Below are positions 9,450-17,240 of a DNA stretch of 64,000 nt, in pieces (position 1 is the stretch's first letter; the number at the start of each line of letters is the position of its first letter). The position numbers and the translations under genes are program-made. The stretch covers positions 20,930 to 84,929 of the forward strand of contig NZ_BAIZ01000010.1 in assembly GCF_000613445.1 (NCBI RefSeq). Direction: 5' to 3'. Below the pieces are notes generated by a model. It worked only from the letters and a program-made list of their open reading frames with translations, made no database searches and had not been told where the DNA came from. The stretch is from Hoylesella shahii DSM 15611 = JCM 12083 (lineage in GTDB: Bacteria; Bacteroidota; Bacteroidia; Bacteroidales; Bacteroidaceae).

Positions 9450-10724
9450 ATGAGTGAACCATTAGCCGAAAGACTGCGCCCACGTTCGCTCGACGATTAC
9501 GTTGGGCAGAAACATCTAGTTGGGCCAAATGCCGTGCTTCGCAACATGATTGAAGCAGGGCGCATACCCTCTTTCATACTCTGGGGACCACCTGGGGTAG
9601 GTAAAACCACGCTTGCACAAATCGTTGCTAAGAAGCTAGAAACACCCTTCTACACGCTTAGCGCAGTGACAAGTGGCGTAAAAGATGTGCGCGATGTTAT
9701 TGAAAAGGCCAAAGGTGGGCGCTTTTTTGGTTCGCATTCGCCCATCCTTTTTATCGACGAGATACACCGTTTTAGCAAATCGCAACAAGATTCGCTACTG
9801 GGAGCGGTAGAGAAAGGCGTGGTTACACTTATCGGTGCCACCACCGAAAACCCTTCGTTCGAGGTTATTCGCCCCTTGCTCTCACGTTGTCAGCTTTATG
9901 TTTTGCAGAGTCTTAGCAAAGAAGACTTGGAAGAACTAATACAACGCGCCCTCAAAACCGATGTGATTTTGCAACAGCGACACATCGAAGTGAAAGAGAA
10001 TGCCGCCCTAATAAGGTATAGCGGAGGCGATGCACGCAAACTTTTAAACATTCTTGAACTGGTGGTTGAGGCCTCACCGCTTAACACCGATGTGCTGATA
10101 ACCGACGAAATGGTGGTGAAATGTCTGCAACAAAACCCCTTGGCCTACGACAAGGATGGCGAAATGCACTACGACATCGTGTCGGCTTTCATCAAAAGCA
10201 TTCGCGGAAGCGACCCCGATGCTGCTCTCTACTGGATGGCAAGAATGATTGAGGGGGGCGAAGACCCACAGTTTATTGCACGCCGACTGGTTATCAGTGC
10301 TGCCGAAGACATCGGATTGGCCAACCCCAACGCCCTGCTCATCGCCAATGCGGCCTTTGATGCCGTGATGAAAATTGGCTGGCCCGAGGGTAGAATACCC
10401 TTAGCCGAGGCCACCGTCTACCTTGCCACCAGCCCAAAGAGCAATTCTGCTTATCAAGGCATCAATACTGCACTCGAAACGGCACGCTCAACAGGCAATC
10501 TCCCCGTGCCTTTGCACCTGCGTAATGCACCTACAAAATTGATGAAACAACTGGGTTACGGCAGCGGATACAAATACTCACACAACTACGAGGGACATTT
10601 TGCACAACAACAATATCTGCCCGACGAACTTAAAGACGCACGTTTTTGGTTCGCACAAAACTCGCCTGCCGAAGAAAAGCTACACCAACGCATGGTGCAA
10701 CTGTGGGGAGACAAGAAGAAATAG
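9450..10724 (+). CDS. rarA: Replication-associated recombination protein A (RarA/MgsA)
   Basis: AAA+ ATPase related to clamp loaders that acts at stalled replication forks; 424 residues, normal length. The N-terminus PLAERLRPRSLDDYVGQKHL is typical. Walker A is GPPGVGKTTLAQIV, Walker B LFIDEIHRFSKSQQDSLL, sensor GATTENPSFEV. The C-terminal MgsA-type tetramerisation region carries SAAEDIGLANPNAL and PLHLRNAPTKLMKQLGYG. The ATG at 9450 is fixed by the conserved N-terminus and sits immediately behind a perfect promoter. Intact. Confidence 0.97.
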   Translation: MSEPLAERLRPRSLDDYVGQKHLVGPNAVLRNMIEAGRIPSFILWGPPGVGKTTLAQIVAKKLETPFYTLSAVTSGVKDVRDVIEKAKGGRFFGSHSPILFIDEIHRFSKSQQDSLLGAVEKGVVTLIGATTENPSFEVIRPLLSRCQLYVLQSLSKEDLEELIQRALKTDVILQQRHIEVKENAALIRYSGGDARKLLNILELVVEASPLNTDVLITDEMVVKCLQQNPLAYDKDGEMHYDIVSAFIKSIRGSDPDAALYWMARMIEGGEDPQFIARRLVISAAEDIGLANPNALLIANAAFDAVMKIGWPEGRIPLAEATVYLATSPKSNSAYQGINTALETARSTGNLPVPLHLRNAPTKLMKQLGYGSGYKYSHNYEGHFAQQQYLPDELKDARFWFAQNSPAEEKLHQRMVQLWGDKKK

Positions 10725-10874
10725 GCCACCACAATATGGCTTTCCTGAATAATTGCCACAAAATGCCTACTGCATCACTGGCAACAACGGCAACAGACAC
10801 TCTACTTGTTGGCTGCAAAACGCGTCAAAGATTAATATATCAACAACATATCACCCAAAAATAAAATTTAAAAC

Positions 10875-11834
10875 ATGAAAATCGTAATATTAGATGGCTA
10901 TACTGCCAACCCCGGCGACTACTCCTGGAAAGAGCTAAACACCTTTGGTGAGGTGGAAATATACGATCGCACTTCGCCTAACGAAGTTATTGAGCGCGCT
11001 AAAGACGCAGACATGATTCTAACAAACAAGGTGGTTCTCAAGGGCGACACACTCGCACAGCTACCCCAACTCAAATATATTGGCATTCTTGCCACTGGTT
11101 ATAACATCATCGATGTTGACGAAACGCGCGCCCTCGGCATTGTTGTATCTAACGTTCCTGCATACAGCACCGACAGTGTTGCACAAATGACGTTTGCCCA
11201 TGTGCTCAACATCACCAACCGTATTGAACACTACGCCAACCAAAACCGTAAGGGACAATGGAGCGCAGCTGCCGACTTCTGCTACTGGGATACACCACTT
11301 TGCGAGCTGGAGGGCAAAACATTCGGTATCGTGGGACTAGGAAACATCGGACAAAAGGTGGCATGCATTGCGCGCGCTTTTGGCATGCGCGTCATTGCCC
11401 TCTCAAGCAAAAAGGCCGAAGAAATGCCCGAAGGCATTATGAAAGCCAACCTCGACGAACTGCTTTCGCAAAGCGACGTGCTGTCGTTGCATTGTCCGCT
11501 CACCGAGAACACACGCGAAATGATTAACAGCCAATCGATTGAAAAGATGAAACGGGGAGCTATTTTGGTGAACACTGGGCGCGGACCGCTGGTTAATGAG
11601 GCCGACGTGGCCCAAGCTTTGGCCGATGGCAAGCTGGCTGGCTATGGCGCTGATGTGATGTGCAGCGAGCCACCCAAAGCCGATAACCCACTACTCAAAC
11701 AGCCCAATGCCTTTATCACACCCCATATTGCATGGGCTACGGCCGAAGCTAGGGGCCGACTGCTGGCCACTGCCATTGCTAATGCCAAAGCTTTCATTAC
11801 AGGGAAACCCCAAAACGTGGTTAACGCTCTCTAA
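10875..11834 (+). CDS. D-2-hydroxyacid dehydrogenase (glycerate/hydroxypyruvate reductase type)
   Basis: NAD(P)-dependent reduction of a 2-keto acid to the D-2-hydroxy acid; 319 residues, cytoplasmic. The Rossmann motif is GIVGLGNIGQKVACIARAFG. The catalytic trio is visible as Arg in VNTGRGPLVNE, Glu in CSEPPKADNPLL and His in FITPHIAWAT. Closest in layout to hydroxypyruvate reductases/glycerate dehydrogenases rather than D-lactate dehydrogenase, but the substrate cannot be fixed from sequence. It stands 150 bases after rarA. Confidence 0.9.
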   Translation: MKIVILDGYTANPGDYSWKELNTFGEVEIYDRTSPNEVIERAKDADMILTNKVVLKGDTLAQLPQLKYIGILATGYNIIDVDETRALGIVVSNVPAYSTDSVAQMTFAHVLNITNRIEHYANQNRKGQWSAAADFCYWDTPLCELEGKTFGIVGLGNIGQKVACIARAFGMRVIALSSKKAEEMPEGIMKANLDELLSQSDVLSLHCPLTENTREMINSQSIEKMKRGAILVNTGRGPLVNEADVAQALADGKLAGYGADVMCSEPPKADNPLLKQPNAFITPHIAWATAEARGRLLATAIANAKAFITGKPQNVVNAL

Positions 11835-11919
11835 CAAGCGCTGCCACCAATCACCTATAAGGCACGGCACGCAAGCTCTAAGCCCCGCCGTTCACTATAA
11901 CAAGACAAACTATTTACAC

Positions 11920-11952
11920 ATCGAGCGTTCGCCTTGTGCGCGAACGCTCGAT
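11920..11952. terminator. Strong hairpin downstream of the dehydrogenase gene
   Basis: ATCGAGCGTTCGC at 11920-11932 pairs perfectly with GCGAACGCTCGAT at 11940-11952 (13-bp stem, 7-base loop). No T-tract follows, so it may be a terminator of non-classical type or a processing hairpin before the next gene at 12017. Confidence 0.45.
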
Positions 11953-12016
11953 AACAACAAGTTCCAAAAACATGGGCTTTGCCCATCCCTTTCCCTTTCA
12001 GGATAATTTATAAGAA

Positions 12017-12661
12017 ATGATATACAGAGACCCCGAACTGGTTCAAACCGTTCAAACCATTATAGAGATAGTAGGAACTTTCGCTTTTGCCATATCAGGC
12101 ATACGCCATGCATCTGCCAAACAGGTAGACTGGTTTGGCGGATTGGTATGCGGCATCGCCGTGGCCATTGGTGGCGGTACGATGCGCGATGTAATGTTGG
12201 GCGTGCGCCCCTTTTGGATGACCTCCTCTATCTACATGATTTGCACCGTGCTAGCCCTGCTTTCCATCATCGTTTTTGCCAAATACGTAAGACGCCTTAA
12301 CAATGCTTGGTTTGTGTTCGACACCCTCGGACTGGCCCTTTTCACCATTGCCGGCCTGCAAAAAACCCTGGCTTTGGGCCATCCCTTTTGGGTGGCCATC
12401 ATCATGGGCTGTATAACGGGTTCGGCTGGTGGCGTGGTGCGCGATGTGTTGCTCAACAATGTGCCCCTCATCTTCCGCAAAGAGATTTACGCCATGGCAA
12501 GCATAGCAGGCGGATTGCTCTATTGGGGACTTTACGCCTTGCGCATTGATGTTGGCCTCATCGTGGTTATCTGCTTCCTTTTCATCTGTCTTGTGCGCTT
12601 CTTTGCTATGCGCTATCACATCTCATTGCCCACTCTGCGCGAAGAAGAGATAAAGGAATAA
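12017..12661 (+). CDS. TRIC/YicG (UPF0126) family membrane channel protein
   Basis: Inner-membrane protein of 214 residues with about seven hydrophobic helices and an internal duplication: TFAFAISGIRHASAKQVDWF...GGGTMRDVMLG in the first half and LFTIAGLQKTLALG...GSAGGVVRDVLLN in the second. The paired glycine-rich segments ending in RD are the hallmark of the bacterial TRIC-type cation channel family (formerly UPF0126). The transported ion in this organism is not known. Intact; C-terminus charged (TLREEEIKE). Confidence 0.88.
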   Translation: MIYRDPELVQTVQTIIEIVGTFAFAISGIRHASAKQVDWFGGLVCGIAVAIGGGTMRDVMLGVRPFWMTSSIYMICTVLALLSIIVFAKYVRRLNNAWFVFDTLGLALFTIAGLQKTLALGHPFWVAIIMGCITGSAGGVVRDVLLNNVPLIFRKEIYAMASIAGGLLYWGLYALRIDVGLIVVICFLFICLVRFFAMRYHISLPTLREEEIKE

Positions 12662-12716
12662 ACTTACTAACATAGCTTTTAAGCCACATATTTTATCTCC
12701 CCAAAAACCTCTCGTT

Positions 12717-13193
12717 ATGCAAGAAAACAATCCTTGGTGCGCTGCAGCTGCACAACTGGCAAGGCAGCTGCATACCCATCAAACCGACAAGGCAGGCGTT
12801 GATTATTTTGAGGGCCACCTTTCCACTGTGGCCTCCATGGCAAAAACATGGCAAGCCTGCGTTGTAGGCTATCTGCACGACGCCAGCGAAGACACACCTC
12901 ACACCGTAAACCAAGTCGTCGACATACTCGAAAACACCTGCGGAGCATCGCTTTCGCCAACAGATAGGGCCTACATTGCCACGGCCTTAACGCTGCTCAA
13001 TCACCACAATGCGCCCGATAGAGAAACTTATATTCAGCGCATTGCACAAAATGCCCTAGCAAGAGCCGTGAAACTAAACGACCTTACACACAACATGGAC
13101 CTTAGCCGACTGCCCAATCCCTCGCCTAAAGACCTTACCCGACTTGAACGTTATAAAAAAGAATACGCCTATTTGCAACTTTTTTGTCCCTAA
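12717..13193 (+). CDS. Small HD-domain hydrolase (SpoT/MESH1-like layout)
   Basis: 158 residues. The order H (EGHLSTVASMAK), HD (GYLHDASEDTPHTV), then D (ARAVKLNDLTHNMD) matches the metal-binding HD arrangement seen in the hydrolase half of RelA/SpoT proteins and in small (p)ppGpp hydrolases such as MESH1. The residues HDxxEDT and KLxDxxHNM are especially like that group. No synthetase domain is present. Either a (p)ppGpp/nucleotide hydrolase or another HD phosphohydrolase; the activity is inference. 55 bases after the channel gene and 34 before the PspC gene, so probably one operon. Confidence 0.7.
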   Translation: MQENNPWCAAAAQLARQLHTHQTDKAGVDYFEGHLSTVASMAKTWQACVVGYLHDASEDTPHTVNQVVDILENTCGASLSPTDRAYIATALTLLNHHNAPDRETYIQRIAQNALARAVKLNDLTHNMDLSRLPNPSPKDLTRLERYKKEYAYLQLFCP

Positions 13194-13227
13194 CTTAGTC
13201 TAATAGTAAAACAAAAACATAAAAATC

Positions 13228-13440
13228 ATGAGTAAAGGAAAAGGAATATATCGTTCAAGAGACCGCAAAATTGCAGGCGTTTGCGGTGGTATCGCACAAT
13301 ATTTTGACTTCGATGTCACATTGGTACGCCTTATTTATGCGCTCGCAACCGTAACAACCGCGTTCTCGGGTGTGCTTGTTTATCTCATTGCCTGGCTTGT
13401 TGTGCCTAGCGAAGAGTTCACCCTCGACAAACCCGAATAG
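13228..13440 (+). CDS. PspC-domain membrane protein
   Basis: 70 residues covering one PspC domain: GIYRSRDRKIAGVCGGIAQY (N-terminal motif), FDVTLVRLIYALATV and the hydrophobic helix FSGVLVYLIAWLVVPSEE. PspC proteins take part in envelope stress responses in other bacteria; in Bacteroidota this stand-alone form is common and its role is less clear. Intact. Confidence 0.92.
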   Translation: MSKGKGIYRSRDRKIAGVCGGIAQYFDFDVTLVRLIYALATVTTAFSGVLVYLIAWLVVPSEEFTLDKPE

Positions 13441-13517
13441 GCTTAAGCCTTATTTAAGTAAACAGGAATAGTTCTAAATAATGTTCGTCTGTGCTTGCCC
13501 TTATTGGCAAAGCACTC

Positions 13518-13572
13518 CCCATCTGTGCCAACAAACTCTACATACGTTTGCCACAGATGGGTGTTATGTTTT
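13518..13572 (+). terminator. Probable terminator after the PspC gene
   Basis: CCCATCTGTG at 13518-13527 pairs with CACAGATGGG at 13552-13561; GTTTG/CAAAC can extend the stem inside. A T-rich tract (TGTTATGTTTTT) follows. Confidence 0.6.
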
Positions 13573-13594
13573 TAAGGTTAGGCCTCTTTTTAAC

Positions 13595-13666
13595 CCAAAT
13601 CGATAGTTAGAGCCGTTTAAATTTTGCATCTTATTGAGCACATTGCCTCTTGTTATGCAAGACAAC
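13595..13666 (+). repeat. Dispersed structured element, copy 1 (partial)
   Basis: Contains AGAGCCGTTTAAATTTTG followed by TTATTGAGCACATTG. It aligns with copies at 14457-14648, 34724-34845 and (minus strand) 38412-38535. Only the conserved left half is recognisable here. Confidence 0.6.
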
Positions 13667-14093
13667 ACCTTAACCCCTAGCCTTGCCACCCATAAACACC
13701 TAAGTTTTTGGCTTTAAGAAAGGATTTATTTGCCCCTTGTTTCATCCTTTTAAAGCCTACAAAACTGTAAAATATTTCCACCGCTTTTTAACATTATGAA
13801 TGCCCTCGGCGCAAAATTCTCTGCCGTCGGGCTTATTTTCGTGCGTATTTTAAAAGTTTGTAACAAGCTGATTTACACCCATTTATTTATTTTTATGGTA
13901 AAAACAGCCCTTGTAAGGTCTTCATCAAGGATAAAATACCCTGCCAAGGTAGCAATTAATCAGCAACAACTTTTATTATTATATGCGGTTAGAAATTCTC
14001 TCTTTAAATCGTCTTTATGACATATATACGCGCATGTTACAAGCATATTGTTACTAAAACAACAAAACCAAAATCAAAACGACAGTGCAATTT
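13667..14093. other. AT-rich gene-free stretch
   Basis: No gene, tRNA or clear promoter seen. Short open frames lack homology-like features. Confidence 0.4.
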
Positions 14094-14190
14094 GCAGCAA
14101 AACACCTTGCATTTAGCAGCAAAACGCAGTGCAATCTGCAGCAAAACGCAAGGTGTTTTGCTGCTAAATGCAAGGCGTTTTTGCTGCAAA
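14094..14190 (+). repeat. 22-bp repeat array A with long inverted repeat
   Basis: Three direct units start exactly 22 bp apart at 14094, 14116 and 14138, each opening GCAGCAAAAC. They are followed by inverted copies. GCATTTAGCAGCAAAAC at 14109-14125 is a perfect 17-bp inverted match to 14155-14171, so the array can form a long hairpin. There are no spacers, so this is not CRISPR. Related arrays lie at 38792-38938 and 52384-52471. Confidence 0.8.
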
Positions 14191-14380
14191 TTACAAAACG
14201 AAATGATAAGAAAAAGAACTGTTTTTGGGTTGTTGCGAACACCAATTTGGCGCAACTTTTCGTGAAATAGGAATGCAAAAACATAGTAAATAGCAAAAAT
14301 CAGGGCGAAAAATGGGTTGAAACGTGCTTCCATTTTTCGCTCGTAGGGGTGTTTTATATAGGTTTTAGTAGGTTTTTTCG

Positions 14381-14419
14381 TCTAGAATGGTCTGCCAGAA
14401 AATCATGTTTTGTAAAATA
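14381..14419 (+). repeat. Composite motif companion to array A
   Basis: TCTAGAATGG at 14381-14390 is followed 25 bases from its start by TGTTTTGTAAAATA (14406-14419). The same pair occurs at 39192-39231 beside array B. Confidence 0.55.
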
Positions 14420-14456
14420 TATTTACCCAATTAACACATCGCAGCAACGATATTAT

Positions 14457-14648
14457 CCCCAATCGGTCATGAGAGCCTAAACAGATTTTGTTTTATTGTT
14501 GAGCATATTGTCTGTATTTGTAGCGCAGGCGTAGCGGGCTACGTCAAGTTGCAAATACAGCAAGATGCCGACAAGAAAATAAAAGATGTTAGGAAACAAC
14601 ACAAAAACAAGAATTGTGGAAACATTGTGGTCTAAAGACCGATTGGGG
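14457..14648 (+). repeat. Dispersed structured element, copy 2, with terminal inverted repeats
   Basis: The ends are inverted repeats: CCCCAATCGGTC at 14457-14468 and GACCGATTGGGG at 14637-14648, extendable by AT to 14 bp. Inside are AGATTTTG and TTATTGTTGAGCATATTG, then a stem GTATTTG (14514-14520)/CAAATAC (14552-14558) whose loop holds a second hairpin CGTAGC-GG-GCTACG (14530-14543), then ATGCCGAC. At about 192 bp with terminal repeats and no gene it resembles a MITE-type element. A short minus-strand open frame over it is probably not a gene. Confidence 0.7.
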
Positions 14649-14771
14649 ATTATACTATAAGCAGTGCCAACAACCACAAAAATAGGCATTCAACCTCAGG
14701 AAAAAGCCAACCAAAAAGCACAAAGAAACGACCAACATCCAAGTTCAACAGACATGCCATTGCAGCTATAC

Positions 14772-14809
14772 AAAAAAAACAGTCTGCCCGTTTTGCAACA
14801 AGCAGACTG
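14772..14809 (-). terminator. Strong terminator of the large PUL
   Basis: On the minus strand CAGTCTGC, a 14-base loop, GCAGACTG and then eight T. It lies 100 bases past the GH3 stop, closing the PUL transcript. Confidence 0.85.
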
Positions 14810-14909
14810 ATTTGGGTTTAATCTTTGTAGCTAAGGGTGTGCAAAATCATGCAAGGCAACAAGCCATAGGCTTTCGCCTTGAATGGTAATAAAAGCACTT
14901 AAGCGGCAA

Positions 14910-17191
14910 CTATTTTTCCCATACCACAGTTTTAGTCTTCAGTTCTTCACTATTAGGACCAACCATGATTTCAAATTCACCCGGCTCAACCACATATTTC
15001 ATGCTATTGGTGTAAAAACCCAAGTCGCGCACTTGTAAATCAAACTCCACGCGTAGGGTTTCGCCACGCTTAATAGGCACCTTTTTAAAGCCTTTCAGTT
15101 CTTTAACCGGTCTAACCATCGATGCCACTTTATCAGCCACATACAATTGCACCGTCTCTTCGCCATCTCTTTCGCCCGTATTCGTTACGTTGACAGCCAC
15201 CTTCAAGTGGCCATTAGCATCAAACCGCGAAGCACACTCAACAGCGCCATAGGCAAAAGAAGTGTAACTAAGTCCGTAACCAAAGGGGAAAAGGTTTTTA
15301 TTTTTCAGGTCGATATGGCGCACAGTAGACGTTTGTTCCATGTCGCCAGGTCTGCCCGAGCGTCTGTAATTATAATGATTGGGAATTTGTCCCTCGGCAT
15401 AAGGGAACGAAACCGTGAGTTTACCCGAAGGATTAACGTCGCCAAAAAGCACATCGGCCACAGCATTACCACATTGAGTGCCAGGGAACCAAGCCTCAAG
15501 CAGTGCATCGGTTTGCTCGTTAACATGGCCCAGGGTGAGTGGGCGGCCATTCATCAGCACCGTAACAAGCGGTTTACCAGTCGTTTTAAGCGTATCGATA
15601 AGTTGCTGTTGCAAACCAGGCAGCGACAAGAAGGCACGGCTACGGCTCTCGCCACTCATCAAAGCCTTCTCTCCCACCACAGCAATCACCACATCGGCAT
15701 TAGCAGCAGCCTGGCGTGCCTGCGCAAATTCGTTGGTTTTGGTATCAAGGAAGTCGCAACCGCGAACGTACACCACCTCGGTGGCAGCTCCCAGTTTGTT
15801 GCGCAAGCCCTGCACCACGGTAATCACGTCGGCATCTTCGCCACGAGCTTTCCACGAGCCCAACACTTCAGCCTATTATCAGCCAAAGGACCAACAACGG
15901 CAATGCGTTTGATGTTTTTAGACAAAGGCAGCAGCGCATCTTTGTTTTTTAACAGCACCATACTCTTGGTAGCAGCCTCGCGGGCCAAGGCCATCAGTTC
16001 GGCCGACTTAACAGTTTGTTGCTCGCGCGCTTCGTCAAGGAAGGCATAAGCATCATCAAACAAGCCTAAACGATATTTCTGTCTGAGTATTCTTTCAACC
16101 GAAGCGTTCACTGTGGCCTCGCTCACCAAGCCCTTTTTCACAGCCTCGGCAATGTGTTCGTTGTAGAGTCCATCCACCATATCCATGTCGAGACCAGCGT
16201 TAAGCGCCATGATGGCCGCCCCTTTATCATCTGCCGTCACGCCTTGCGTTTTGAGTTGCACCACGGCATTCCAATCGCTCACCACAAAACCCTTAAACTT
16301 CCACTGGTCTCTAAGCAGCTGGGTGAGAAGCCAATGACTTCCCGAAGCCGGTTCGCCATTAACATCATTAAAGGCCGACATAAAGGTTTGCACGCCAGCA
16401 TCAATGCAAGCCTTATAAGGAGGCAAATACATCTCAGCAAGCGTAGAAGGTGCGAGGTCTACCGAAGCATAGTCGCGACCAGCCTGCGGAGCGCCGTAGG
16501 CAGCAAAATGTTTGGCACAAGCCAGCACCGAATTGGGTTTACCCAAGTTCCATTGAAAGCCTTTAACACGAGCCTCGGCCACCTTACAACCCAAGAAAGG
16601 GTCTTCGCCGGCACCCTCAACGATACGTCCCCAACGAGGGTCGCGTGCCAAATCCACCATCGGAGCAAAGGTCCAGTGTATGCCCGAAGCCGAAGCCTCG
16701 ATGGCAGCAGCCTTTGCAGTGCGATACATCAGGTCTAAATCCCAAGAGCACGACTCGGCCAAAGGTGTAGGAAAAATGGTTTTATAACCATGAATAACAT
16801 CAAAAGCAAAGAGCAAAGGAATTTTAAGTCGCGAGAGGCGCATGTTTTTATCTTGCAATTGGCGCAAGTTGGCCACGCCACCCACATTCAATATCGAGCC
16901 CACCATGCCCCTAGCCATGAGCGAATCGCTAAGAGCACCACTCTTAGGGCCTGTTAACAGCGAGCCGCCAACGTATTGCGACAGCTGTCCCACCTTCTCA
17001 TCGAGGGTCATTTTGCTAAGCAGTTCGGCCACAAACTTATCTTCGGCAGTGGCCTGCTGTGTTTTTTTCTGCTGGGCAATGGCCTTTTTAGGCAATTTGG
17101 GGCGTACCTTTTGGGCGTTGGTTACTAAGGCCGTACCCATAAAGAGCATGGCCAGCATCGTTGCACGTGGTAATTGCAATTTTAAATTCAT
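14910..17191 (-). CDS. bglX: GH3 beta-glucosidase, BglX type (one frameshift)
   Basis: Exo-acting beta-glucosidase or related exo-beta-glycosidase of family GH3, 760 residues after correction, the usual BglX length. A signal peptide is visible (MNLKLQLPRATMLAMLFMGT ALVTNA). The (beta/alpha)8 domain carries KHFAAYGA and the nucleophile Asp in GFVVSDWNAV. The alpha/beta sandwich follows (IAVVGPLADN), then a fibronectin III-like C-terminal domain (FPFGYGLSYTSFAYG to the end). The frame breaks at about 15877; adding one base (A or G) joins the halves exactly. Last gene of the PUL, 49 bases after the GH2 gene. Probably periplasmic, finishing oligosaccharides released by GH16 and GH2. Confidence 0.92.
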
Positions 17192-17240
17192 GTTGTGTTA
17201 TCTGTTGTTTGTTACGGGGAAATGCAGACCCATTGTGATA

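Noticed and set aside
14094..14190. CRISPR array at the 22-bp repeats (also at 38792-38938 and 52384-52471)
   Set aside because: Units are contiguous with no spacers, only 22 bp, and there are no cas genes in the window.
14477..14689. Small minus-strand gene of 70 codons
   Set aside because: It lies wholly across the dispersed repeat element and its ends follow the repeat; more likely a chance open frame within a repeat.
13441..14909. tRNA or rRNA genes in the gene deserts (also checked in the deserts at 34.6, 38.3, 49.4, 51.5 and 58.6 kb)
   Set aside because: No cloverleaf or T-loop signature found on reading both strands.
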